64,000 nucleotides of DNA from Calliopsis andreniformis (lineage: Eukaryota > Arthropoda > Insecta > Hymenoptera > Andrenidae): the NCBI RefSeq assembly GCF_051401765.1, contig NC_135068.1, positions 1,364,001-1,428,000 on the forward strand, read 5' to 3'. Both the position numbers and the translations under genes were made by a program. Below, one piece after another: positions 1 through 11,950 of the stretch (its first letter is position 1; each line of letters opens with the position of its first letter). The notes beneath the pieces were generated by a model. It had not been told where the DNA came from. It ran no database searches and saw nothing but the letters and a program-made list of their open reading frames with translations.

Positions 1-816
1 TAATTTCACACTGGTTGCAATTATTCCTTTTATACAATGGAAAAACTGTTGTAGTTTTATTGTACTCCATGCTTCTGGCGTTGACTTCTAAGGCCCGAGC
101 TAATCGATTTGGTGGAGCATCGCCCTAGAGTGAAGCCTAGGTCGCCCGAAACGTAGAAATGACCATTACTTTCACACTTGTTGTAATTATTCCGTTTATA
201 CGATGGAAAAACTGTTGTACTTTTATTGTATTTTATGCCTCTGGCGTTGACTTCTAAGGCCCGATTTATTCGATCTTGTGAAGCATCGCCCTAGAGTGAA
301 GCCTAGGTGGCCCGAAACGTTGATATGATCATTACTTTCACACTGGTTGCAATTATTCCTTTTATACGATAGAAAAACTGTTGTATTTGTATTGTATTTT
401 CTACTTCTGGCTTCGACTTCTAAGGACCGAGATGACCGATCTGGTGCAGCAACGCCCTAGACTGAAGCCTAGGTTTCCCGGAACGTAGAAATAACCATTA
501 ATTTCACACTGGTTGCACTTACTCCTGTAATACGATGGACAAACTGATGTATTTTTATTGTATTTTATGCTTCTGTCGTTGAATTGTGAACCCCTAGCTG
601 TTCGATATGTTGGAGCAACGCCCTAGAGTGAATCCAGGGTCGCCCGAAACGTAGAAATGACCATTACTTTCACACTGGTTGCAATTACTCCTTTTATACA
701 ATGGAAAAACTGTTGTATTTAAATTGTATTTTATGCTTCTGGCGTTGGCGTCTATGGCCCGAGCTATTCGATGTGGTGGAGCAACGAGCTAGAGTAAAGC
801 CTAGGTTGCCCGGAAC
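1..816 (+). repeat. Irregular monomers upstream of HOR family D
   Basis: About five monomers that do not match any other stretch of the window at a fixed long-range offset. They differ from one another at many positions, unlike the near-identical HOR copies downstream. The monomer beginning at 156 is the first complete one in the GAAAT phase. Similarity to the 3303 block begins near 779, but two mismatches (795 and 816) place the likely edge of the duplicated unit at about 817. There is no gene here. Confidence 0.85.
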
Positions 817-3302
817 GCAGAAATGACCATTACTTTCACACTGGTTGCAATTATTCCTTTTATACGAGAGAAAAACTGCCTTATTTATATTGTATTTTAA
901 CCTTCTGGCGGTGACTTGTGAGGCCCGATCCATTCGGTCTTGTGAAGCATCGCCCTAGAGTGAAGCCTAGGTCGCCCGAAACAGAAATAACCATTAATTT
1001 CACACTGGTTGCAATTACTCCTGTTATAAATGATAAAATTTGTTGTATTTTTATTGCAGTTTGTGCTTCTGGCGTTGACATCTAAGGCCCGAGCTATTTG
1101 ATGTGGTGGAGCAACGCCCTAGAATGAACTCTAGGTTGCCCGGAACGTAGAAGTAACAATTAATCTCACACTTATTGCAATTTCTCCTGTTATACGATGG
1201 AAAAACTGTTGTTTTTTTACTGCATTTTATGCTTCTGGAGTTGACTTCTAAGGCCCGAGCTATTCGATCTTGAGAAGCATCGACCTAGAGTGAAGCCAAT
1301 GTCGCCCGAAACGTAGAAATAGCCATTACTTTATCACTGTTTGCCATTATTCCTTTTATACGATGTAAAAACTGTTGTATTTATATTGTATTTTATGCTT
1401 CTGGCGTTGACTTCTAAGGCCCGAGCAATTCGATTTGGTGGAGCAACGAGCTAGAGTGTAGCGTAGGTTGCGCGGAACGTAGAAATGAACATTACCTTCA
1501 CACTGGTTGCAATTATTTCTATTATACGATGGAAAAACTGCTGTATTTATATTGTATTTTATGCTTTTGGCGTTGACTTCTAAGGCCCGAGCTATTCCAT
1601 CTTGTGAGGCATCGCCCTAGAGGGAAGCCTAGGACGCCCGGAACGTAGAAATGACCATTACTTTCTCACTAGTTGCAATTATTCCTTTTATACGCTGGAA
1701 AAACTGCTGTACTTATATTGCATTTTATGCTACTGGCGTTGACTTCTAAGGCCCTAGCTATTCGATCTTGTGAAGCATCGCCCTAGAGTGAAGCCTAGGT
1801 TGCCCGGAACGTAGAAATGACCATTACTTTCACACTGGTTGCAATTATTTCTCTTATACGATGGAAAGACTGTTGTATTTTTATTGTATTTTATGATTCT
1901 GGCGTTGACTTCTATGGGCCAAGCCATTCGATCTGGTGCAGCAACGCCCTAGAGTGAAACCTAGGTTTCCTGGCACATAGAAATAACCATTATCTTCACA
2001 CTGGTTGCAATTACTCCTGTTATACGGTGGAAAAGCTGTTGTATTTTTATTGTTTTTTATGCTTCTGGCGTTGACTTCTAAGGCACGAGCTATACGATTT
2101 GGCGGAGCAACGAGCTAGAGTGAAGCCTAGGTTGCCCGGAACGTAGAAATGAACATTACTTGCACACAGGTTGCAATTATTTCTATTATACGTGGGAAAA
2201 ACTGTTGTATTTTTATTGTATTTTATGCTTCAGGCGTTGACTTCTAAGGCCCGAGCTATTCGATTTGGTGGAGCAACGATCTAGAGTGAAGCCTAGGTGG
2301 CCCGGAACGTAGAAATGAACATTACTTTCACACTGGTTGCAATTATTTCTATTATACGATGGAAAAACTGTTCTATCTTTATTGAATTTTATGCTTGTGG
2401 CGTTGACGTCTAAGGCCCGAGCTATTCGATCTTGTGAAGCACCACCCTAGAGTGAAGCCAAGGTCGCCCGAAACGCAGAAATAACCATTACTTTCACACT
2501 GGTTGCAATTATTCCTTTTATACGATGGAGAAACTGTTGTATTTATATTGTATTTTATGCTTCTGGCGTTGAATTCTGAGCCCCTAGCTATTCGATATGT
2601 TGGATCAACGCCCTAGAGTGAAACCTAGGTCGCCCGAAAAGTAGAAATGGCCATTACTTTCACACCAGTTGCAATTATTCCTTTTATACGTAGGAAAACT
2701 GTTGTATTTATACTGTATTTTATGCTTCTGGCGTTGACACCTAAGGCCCTAACTATTCGATGTGGTGGAGCGACGCCCTAGAGTGAAGCCAAGGTCGCCC
2801 GAAACGTAGAAACAACCATTAATTTCACACTGGTTGCAATTACTGCTGTTATACGATGGACATACTGTTGTATTTTTATTGTATTTTATGCTTCTGGCGT
2901 TGACTTCTAAGGCCCGAGCTATTCGATCTTGCGAAACATCGCCCTAGTGTGAAACCTAGGTCGCCCGAAACGTAGAAACAACCATTAATTTCACACTGGT
3001 TGCAATTACTGCTGTTATACGAAGGACAAACTGTTGTATTTTTATTGTATTTTATGCTTCTGGCGTTGAATTCTGAGCCCCTAGCTATTCGATATGTTGG
3101 ATCAACGCACTAGAGTGAAACCTAGGTCGCCCGAAAAGTAGAAATGGCCATTACTTTCACACCAGTTGCAATTATTCCTTTTATACGTAGGAAAACTGTT
3201 GTATTTATACTGTATTTTATGCTTCTGGCGTTGACACCTAAGGCCCTAACTATTCGATGTGGTGGAGCAACGAGCTAGAGTGAAGCCTAGGTTGCCCGGA
3301 AC
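817..3302 (+). repeat. HOR family D, copy 1 (15-mer, 2,486 bp)
   Basis: This is the first of two tandem copies of a 15-monomer unit. Every base has a partner 2,486 positions downstream, and reading the two copies side by side I found no difference. The unit mixes several monomer types, including one with gagagaaaaactgcc near 851, a 164-bp monomer near 920-1085 with gttataaatgataaaat, and types with acgtaggaaaactg. The length is four bases below 15 x 166 because of these short monomers. Perfect identity implies a very recent duplication or an assembly duplication. Confidence 0.92.
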
Positions 3303-5788
3303 GTAGAAATGACCATTACTTTCACACTGGTTGCAATTATTCCTTTTATACGAGAGAAAAACTGCCTTATTTATATTGTATTTTAACCTTCTGGCGGTGA
3401 CTTGTGAGGCCCGATCCATTCGGTCTTGTGAAGCATCGCCCTAGAGTGAAGCCTAGGTCGCCCGAAACAGAAATAACCATTAATTTCACACTGGTTGCAA
3501 TTACTCCTGTTATAAATGATAAAATTTGTTGTATTTTTATTGCAGTTTGTGCTTCTGGCGTTGACATCTAAGGCCCGAGCTATTTGATGTGGTGGAGCAA
3601 CGCCCTAGAATGAACTCTAGGTTGCCCGGAACGTAGAAGTAACAATTAATCTCACACTTATTGCAATTTCTCCTGTTATACGATGGAAAAACTGTTGTTT
3701 TTTTACTGCATTTTATGCTTCTGGAGTTGACTTCTAAGGCCCGAGCTATTCGATCTTGAGAAGCATCGACCTAGAGTGAAGCCAATGTCGCCCGAAACGT
3801 AGAAATAGCCATTACTTTATCACTGTTTGCCATTATTCCTTTTATACGATGTAAAAACTGTTGTATTTATATTGTATTTTATGCTTCTGGCGTTGACTTC
3901 TAAGGCCCGAGCAATTCGATTTGGTGGAGCAACGAGCTAGAGTGTAGCGTAGGTTGCGCGGAACGTAGAAATGAACATTACCTTCACACTGGTTGCAATT
4001 ATTTCTATTATACGATGGAAAAACTGCTGTATTTATATTGTATTTTATGCTTTTGGCGTTGACTTCTAAGGCCCGAGCTATTCCATCTTGTGAGGCATCG
4101 CCCTAGAGGGAAGCCTAGGACGCCCGGAACGTAGAAATGACCATTACTTTCTCACTAGTTGCAATTATTCCTTTTATACGCTGGAAAAACTGCTGTACTT
4201 ATATTGCATTTTATGCTACTGGCGTTGACTTCTAAGGCCCTAGCTATTCGATCTTGTGAAGCATCGCCCTAGAGTGAAGCCTAGGTTGCCCGGAACGTAG
4301 AAATGACCATTACTTTCACACTGGTTGCAATTATTTCTCTTATACGATGGAAAGACTGTTGTATTTTTATTGTATTTTATGATTCTGGCGTTGACTTCTA
4401 TGGGCCAAGCCATTCGATCTGGTGCAGCAACGCCCTAGAGTGAAACCTAGGTTTCCTGGCACATAGAAATAACCATTATCTTCACACTGGTTGCAATTAC
4501 TCCTGTTATACGGTGGAAAAGCTGTTGTATTTTTATTGTTTTTTATGCTTCTGGCGTTGACTTCTAAGGCACGAGCTATACGATTTGGCGGAGCAACGAG
4601 CTAGAGTGAAGCCTAGGTTGCCCGGAACGTAGAAATGAACATTACTTGCACACAGGTTGCAATTATTTCTATTATACGTGGGAAAAACTGTTGTATTTTT
4701 ATTGTATTTTATGCTTCAGGCGTTGACTTCTAAGGCCCGAGCTATTCGATTTGGTGGAGCAACGATCTAGAGTGAAGCCTAGGTGGCCCGGAACGTAGAA
4801 ATGAACATTACTTTCACACTGGTTGCAATTATTTCTATTATACGATGGAAAAACTGTTCTATCTTTATTGAATTTTATGCTTGTGGCGTTGACGTCTAAG
4901 GCCCGAGCTATTCGATCTTGTGAAGCACCACCCTAGAGTGAAGCCAAGGTCGCCCGAAACGCAGAAATAACCATTACTTTCACACTGGTTGCAATTATTC
5001 CTTTTATACGATGGAGAAACTGTTGTATTTATATTGTATTTTATGCTTCTGGCGTTGAATTCTGAGCCCCTAGCTATTCGATATGTTGGATCAACGCCCT
5101 AGAGTGAAACCTAGGTCGCCCGAAAAGTAGAAATGGCCATTACTTTCACACCAGTTGCAATTATTCCTTTTATACGTAGGAAAACTGTTGTATTTATACT
5201 GTATTTTATGCTTCTGGCGTTGACACCTAAGGCCCTAACTATTCGATGTGGTGGAGCGACGCCCTAGAGTGAAGCCAAGGTCGCCCGAAACGTAGAAACA
5301 ACCATTAATTTCACACTGGTTGCAATTACTGCTGTTATACGATGGACATACTGTTGTATTTTTATTGTATTTTATGCTTCTGGCGTTGACTTCTAAGGCC
5401 CGAGCTATTCGATCTTGCGAAACATCGCCCTAGTGTGAAACCTAGGTCGCCCGAAACGTAGAAACAACCATTAATTTCACACTGGTTGCAATTACTGCTG
5501 TTATACGAAGGACAAACTGTTGTATTTTTATTGTATTTTATGCTTCTGGCGTTGAATTCTGAGCCCCTAGCTATTCGATATGTTGGATCAACGCACTAGA
5601 GTGAAACCTAGGTCGCCCGAAAAGTAGAAATGGCCATTACTTTCACACCAGTTGCAATTATTCCTTTTATACGTAGGAAAACTGTTGTATTTATACTGTA
5701 TTTTATGCTTCTGGCGTTGACACCTAAGGCCCTAACTATTCGATGTGGTGGAGCAACGAGCTAGAGTGAAGCCTAGGTTGCCCGGAAC
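3303..5788 (+). repeat. HOR family D, copy 2 (15-mer, 2,486 bp)
   Basis: This is the second copy of the 15-monomer unit, identical by eye to 817-3302. The match to the start of the unit continues to about 5826 before V1 changes from attattcctttt to attatttctctt, so the exact junction can lie anywhere from about 5788 to 5826. Open reading frames in this block repeat exactly those of copy 1, as expected for non-coding repeat DNA. Confidence 0.92.
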
Positions 5789-6969
5789 GTAGAAATGACC
5801 ATTACTTTCACACTGGTTGCAATTATTTCTCTTATACGATGGAAAAACTGTTGTATTTTTATTGTATTTTATGCTTCTGGCGTTGACTTCTAAGTCCCGA
5901 GCTATTCGATCTGGTGGAGCGACGTCCGAGAGTGAAGCCAATGTTGCCCGGAACGTAGAAATATCCATTAATTTCACACTGGTTGCAATTATTTCTATTA
6001 TACAATGGAAAAACTGTTGTATTTTTATTGTTTTTTATGCTTCTGGCGTTGACTTCTAAGGCACGAGCTATCCGATTTGGCGGAGCAACGAGCTAGAGTG
6101 AAGCCTAGGTTGCCCGGAACGTAGAAATGAACATTACTTGCACACAGGTTGCAATTATTTCTATTATACGTGGGAAAAACTGTTGTATTTTTATTGTATT
6201 TTATGCTTCTGGCGTTGACACATAAGGCCCTAACTATTCGATGTGGTGGGGCCACGCCCTAGAGTGAAGCCTAGGTTGCCCGGAACGTAGAAATAACCAT
6301 CAATTTCACACTGGTTGCAATTACTCCTGTTATACAATGGAAAAACTGTTGTATTTTTATTGTATTTTATGCTTCTGGCGTTGACTACTAAGGCCCGAGC
6401 TATTCGATTTGGTGGTGCAACGAGCTAGAGTGAAGCCTAGGTCGCCCAAAACGTAGAAATGAACATTACTTTCACACTGGTTGCAATTATTCCTTCTATA
6501 CGATGGAAAGACTGTTGTATTTATATCGTATTTTATGCTTTTGGCGTTGACACCTATGGCCAGAGCTATTCGATGTGGTGGAGCAACGCCCTAGAGTGAA
6601 GCCTAGGTTGCTCAGAACGTAGAAATGAACATTACTTTCACACTGGGTACAATTATTTCTATTATGCGATGGAAAAACTCTTGAATTTTTATTGTATTTT
6701 ATGCTTCTGGCGTTGACACATAAGGCCCTAACTATTCGATGTGATGGAGCAACGCCCTAGAGTGAAGCCCAGGTTGCCCGGAACCTCGAAATAAGCATTA
6801 ATTTCACGTTCTGGTTGCAAACACTCCTGTAATGCAATGGAAAAGCTGTTGAATTTTTACTGTATTTTATACTTCTGGCGTTGACTTCTAGTGCACTAGA
6901 TATTCGATCTGGTGAATCATCGCCCTAGAGTGAAGACCAGGTGGCCCGGAACGTAGAAATGGCAATTAG
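5789..6969 (+). repeat. Irregular linker between families D and A
   Basis: About seven monomers with mosaic similarity. Positions 6025-6200 match family D 2047-2220 closely, including the rare gttttttatg and acgtgggaaaaac variants. Positions 6201-6340 match the monomer at about 10690-10830 in family A (gtggggccacgcc). The monomer near 6800 carries a two-base gain in box I (ttcacgttctgg). The patchwork suggests exchange between the two neighbouring HOR families. There is no gene here. Confidence 0.8.
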
Positions 6970-9689
6970 TTTCACACTGGTTGCAATTATTCTTGTTATA
7001 CGATGGAAGAGATGTTGCATTTTTACTGTATTTTATGCTTCTGGCGTTGACTTCTAACGCACCAGCTATTCGATCTGTTGAAGCGTTGCCCTAGAGTGAA
7101 TACCAGGTTGCCCGGAACGCAGAAATGACGATGAGTTTCACACTGGTTGCAATTATTACTGTTATACGATGAAAAGTCTGCTGTATTTTTATTGCATTTC
7201 ATGCTTCTGACGCTGACCTCAAAGGCCCGAGCTAGTCGATCTTGTGAAGCATCGCCCTAGAGTGAAGCCTAGGTCGCCCGAAACCTAGAAATGACCGTTA
7301 CTTTCACACTGGTTGCAATTATTCCTTTTATACGATTGAAAAACTGTTGTATTTATATTGCATTTTATGCTTCTGGCGTTGACACCTAAGGCCCTAACTA
7401 TTCGATGTGGTGGAGCAACGACCTAGAGTGAAGCCTAGGTTGCCCGCAACGTTGAAATAACCATTAATTTCACACTGGTTGCAATTACTCCTGTTATAAA
7501 TGGAAAAATTTGTTGTATTTTTATATTATTTTGTGCTTCTGGCGTTGACATCTAAGGCCCGAGCTATTCGATGTGGTGGACAAACGAGCTAGAGTGAAGC
7601 CTAGGTTGTCCGGAATGTAGAAATAACCATTTCTTTCACACTGGTAGCAATTATTTCTATTGTACGATGGAAAAACTGTTGTATTTTTAGTGTGTTTTAT
7701 GCTTCTGGCGTTGACTTCTAAGACCAGAGCTATTCGATCTGGTGCAGCAACGCCCTAGAGTGAAGCCTAGGTCGCCCGAAGCATAGAAATGACCAATACT
7801 TTCTCACTGGTTGCAATTATTCCTTTTGTATGATGGAAAAACTGCTTTATTTATATTGCATTTCGTGCTTCTGACGCTGACCTCAAAGGCCCGAGCTAGT
7901 CGATCTTGTGAAGGATCGCCCTAGAGTGAAGCCTAGGTCGCCCGAAACGTAGAAATGACCATTACTTTCGCACTGGTTGCAATTATTCCTTTTATACGAT
8001 TGAAAAACTGTTGTATTTATATTGCATATTATGCTTCTGGCGTTGACACCTAAGGCCCGAGCTGTTCGATCTTGTTACGTATCGCCCCTAGAGTGAAGCC
8101 TAGGTCGCCCGAAACGTAGAAATGACAATTACTTTCACACTGGTTGCAATTATTCCTTTTAAACGATGGATAAACTGTTGTATTTATATTGTATTTTATG
8201 CTACTGGCGCTGACACCTAAGGCCCTAACTATTCGATGTGGTGGAGCAACGCCCTAGAGTGAAGCCTATGTTGCCCGGAACGTAGAAATGACCATTACTT
8301 TCACACTGGTTTCAATTATTTCTATTATACGATGGAAAAGCTGTTGTATTTTTATTGTGTCTTCTGCTTCTGGCTTTGACTTCTAAGGACCGAGCTGTCC
8401 GATCTGGTGCAGCAACGCACTAGAGTGAAACCTAGGTTTCCCAGAAATTAGAAATAACCATTACTTTCACATTGGTTGCAATTATTTCTATTATACGATG
8501 GAATAGCTGTTGTATTTTTATTTTATTTTATGCTTTTGGTGTTGACCTCTAAGGCCCGAGCTATTCGATTCTGTCAAGCATCGCCCCAGAGTGAAGCCTA
8601 GGTCGCCCGAAACGTAGAAATGACCATTACTTTCACACTGGTTGCAATTATTCCTTTTATACGATGGAAAAACTGTTGTATTTCTATTGTATTTTATGCT
8701 TCTGGCGTTGACACCTAAGGCCCTAACTATTCGATGTGGTGCAGCAACGCCCTAGAGTGAAGCCTAGGTTGCCCGGAACGTAGAAATAACAATTAATTTC
8801 ACACTGGTTGCAATTACTCCTGTTATACAATGGATAAACTGTTGCATTTTTATTGTATTTTATGCTTCTGGCGTTGACTTCTAAGGCCCGAGCTATTCGA
8901 TTTGGTGGAGCAACGAGCTAGAGTGAAGCCTAGGTCGCCCGAAACGTAGAAACAACCATTAATTTCACACTGGTTGCAATTACTGCTGTTATACGATGGA
9001 CATTCTGTTGTATTTTTATTGTATTTTATGTTTCTGGTGTTGACTTCTAAGGCCCGATCTATTCGATTTGGTGCAGCAGCGCTCTAGAGTGAAGCCTAGG
9101 TCGCCCGAAACGTAGAAACAACCATTAATTTCACACTGGTTGCAATTACTGCTGTTATACGAAGGACAAACTGTTGTATTTTTATTGCATTTTATGCTTC
9201 TGGCGTTGACCTCTAAGGCCCGAGCTACTCGATCTGGTGCTGCAACGCCCTAGAGTGAAACCTAGGTTTCCCGGAACGTAGAAATAAACATTAATTGCAC
9301 ACTGGTTGCACTTACTCCTGTTATACGATGGAAAAACTGTTGTATTTTTATTGTATTTTCTGCTTCTGGCTTTGGCTTCTAAGGACCGAGCTGTCCGAAC
9401 TGGTGCAGCAACACCCTAAGGTGAAACCTAGGTTTCGCGGAACGTAGAAATAAACATTAATTTCACACTGCTTGCACTTACTCCTGTTGTACGATGGAAA
9501 AACTGTTGTATTTTTTATGTATTTTATGCTTCTGGCGTTGACTTCTAAGGGCCGAGCTATTCGATCTGGTGGAGCAACGCCCTAGAGTGAAGAATAGGTT
9601 GCACGGAACGTTGAAGTAACCGTTAATTTCACACTGGTTGCAATCACTTCTGTTATACAATGGAAAAATTTGTTGTATTTTTATTGTAT

Positions 9690-10260
9690 TTTATGCTTGT
9701 GGCGTTGACGTCTAAGGCCCGAGCTATTCGATCTTGTGAAGCACCACCCTAGAGTGAAGCCAAGGTCGCCCGAAACGCAGAAATAACCATTACTTTCACA
9801 CTGGTTGCAATTATTCCTTTTATACGATGGAGAAACTGTTGTATTTATATTGTATTTTATGCTTCTGGCGTTGACTTCTAAGGCCCGAGCTATTCGATCT
9901 TGCGAAACATCGCCCTAGTGTGAAACCTAGGTCGCCCGAAACGTAGAAACAACCATTAATTTCACACTGGTTGCAATTACTGCTGTTATACGAAGGACAA
10001 ACTGTTGTATTTTTATTGTATTTTATGCTTCTGGCGTTGAATTCTGAGCCCCTAGCTATTCGATATGTTGGATCAACGCACTAGAGTGAAACCTAGGTCG
10101 CCCGAAAAGTAGAAATGGCCATTACTTTCACACCAGTTGCAATTATTCCTTTTATACGAAGGAAAACTGTTGTACTTATACTGTATTTTATGCTTCTGGC
10201 GTTGACACCTAAGGCCCTAACTATTCGATGTGGTGGAGCGACGCCCTAGAGTGAAGCCAA
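9690..10260 (+). repeat. Family D-like segment inside A copy 1
   Basis: Positions 9690-9868 match D at about 2390-2568 (offset 7,302), including gcaccaccctag and gatggagaaactg. Positions 9869-10218 match D at about 2900-3247 (offset 6,971). Two monomers of D are therefore missing between the two parts. The same segment lies in A copy 3 at about 18490-19060 and is absent from A copy 2, which has a six-monomer deletion there. Confidence 0.8.
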
Positions 10261-11568
10261 GGTAGCCCGGAACGTAGAAATAACCATTAATTTCACACTG
10301 GTTGCAATTACTCCTGTTATACAATGGAAAAACAGTTGTATTTTTATTGTATTTTATGCTTCAGGCGTTGACTTCTAAGGCCCGAGCTATTCGATTTGGT
10401 GGAGCAACGAGCTAGAGTGAAGCCTAGGTTGCCCAGAACGTAGAAATGAACATTACTTTCACACTGGTTGCAATTACTCCTGTTATACCATGAAAAACTG
10501 TTGTATTTTTATTGTATTTTATGCTTGTGGCGTTGACGTCTAAGGCCCGAGCTATTCGATTGTGTGAATCATCGCCCTAGAGTGAAGCCTAGATCGCCCG
10601 AAACATAGAAATGACCATTACATTCTCACCGGTTGCAATTATTCCTTTTATACAATAGAAAAACTGCTGTATTTATATTGTATTTTATGCTTCTGGCGTT
10701 GACACATAAGGCCCTAACTATTCGATGTGGTGGGGCCACGCCCTAGAGTGAAGCCTAGGTTGCCCGGAACGTAGAAATAACCATCAATTTCACACTGGTT
10801 GCAATTACTCCTGTTATACAATGGAAAAACTGTTGTATTTTTATTGTTTTTTATGCTTCTGGCGTTGACTTCTAAGGCACGAGCTATTCGATTTGGTGGA
10901 GCAACGAGCTAGAGTGAAGCCTAGGTTGCCCGGAACGTAGAAATAACCTTTAATTTCACACTGGTTGCAATTATTCCTTCTATACGATGGAAAAACTGCT
11001 GTATTTATATTGTATTTTATGCTTCTGGCGTTGACTTCTAAGGCCCGAGCTATTCGATCTTGCGAAGCATCGGCCTAGAGTGAAGCCTAGGTCGCCTGGA
11101 ACGTAGAAATAACCGTTAATTTCACACTGGTTGCAATTACTCCTGCTATACCATGGATAAACTGTTGTATTTTTATTGTATTTTATGCTTCTGTTTTTGA
11201 CTTCTAAGGCCCGAGCTATTCGATTTGGTGCAGCAGCGCCCTAGAGTGTAACCTAGGTTTCCCGGAACGTAGAAATAAACATTAGTTGCACACTGGTTGA
11301 ACTTACTCCTGTTATACGACGGAAAAACTGTTGTATTTTTATTGTATTTTATGCTTCCGGCGTTGACTTCTAAGGGCCGAGCTATTCGATCTGGTGCAGC
11401 AACGCCCTAGAGTGAAACCTAGGTTTGCCGGAACGTAGAAATAACCATTAACTTCACATTGGTTGCAATTACTCCTGCTATACGATGGAAAAACTGTTGT
11501 ATTTTTATTGTATTTTCTGCTTCTGGCTTTGGCTTCTAAGGACCGAGCTGTCCGAACTGGTGCAGCAA

Positions 11569-11593
11569 CACCCTAGGGTGAAACCTAGGTTTC
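11569..11593 (+). repeat. First occurrence of the paired palindromes (A copy 1)
   Basis: The same 12-bp and 14-bp perfect palindromes as in the B monomers, here in the 3' part of A. The related A monomer at about 9410 has ccctaaggtg and so loses the first palindrome while keeping the second. The 14-bp palindrome alone appears as early as 1956-1969. Confidence 0.9.
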
Positions 11594-11950
11594 GCGGAAC
11601 GTAGAAATAAACATTAATTTCACACTGGTTGCACTTACTCCTGTTGTACGATGGAAAAACTGTTGTATTTTTATTGTATTTTATGCTTCTGGCGTTGACT
11701 TCTAAGGGCCGAGCTATTCGATCTGGTGGAGCAACGCCCTAGAGTGAAGAATAGGTTGCACGGAACGTTGAAGTAACCGTTAATTTCACACTGGTTGCAA
11801 TCACTTCTGTTATACAATGGAAAAATTTCTTGTATTTTTATTGTATTTTGTGCTTCTGGCGTTGACTTCTAAGGCCCTAACTATTCGATGTGGTGGAGCC
11901 ACGCCCTAGAGTGAAGCGTAGGTTGCCCGGAACGTAGAAATAACCATTAA

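Larger units (their letters stand above)
6970..11950 (+). repeat. HOR family A, copy 1 (30-mer, 4,981 bp)
   Basis: The block begins with a recognisable monomer pair, one with gttatacgatggaagagatg followed by one with gatgaaaagtctgctg and cttctgacgctgacc. The same pair reappears at offsets 4,981, 8,635, 20,758 and 35,702, marking the five A copies. Compared with copy 3 this copy lacks one monomer at about 9257, because the 166 bp present at 14239-14404 and 17893-18058 is absent here. Otherwise copies 1 and 3 differ only by scattered substitutions. The block includes a D-like segment at 9690-10260. Confidence 0.9.
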
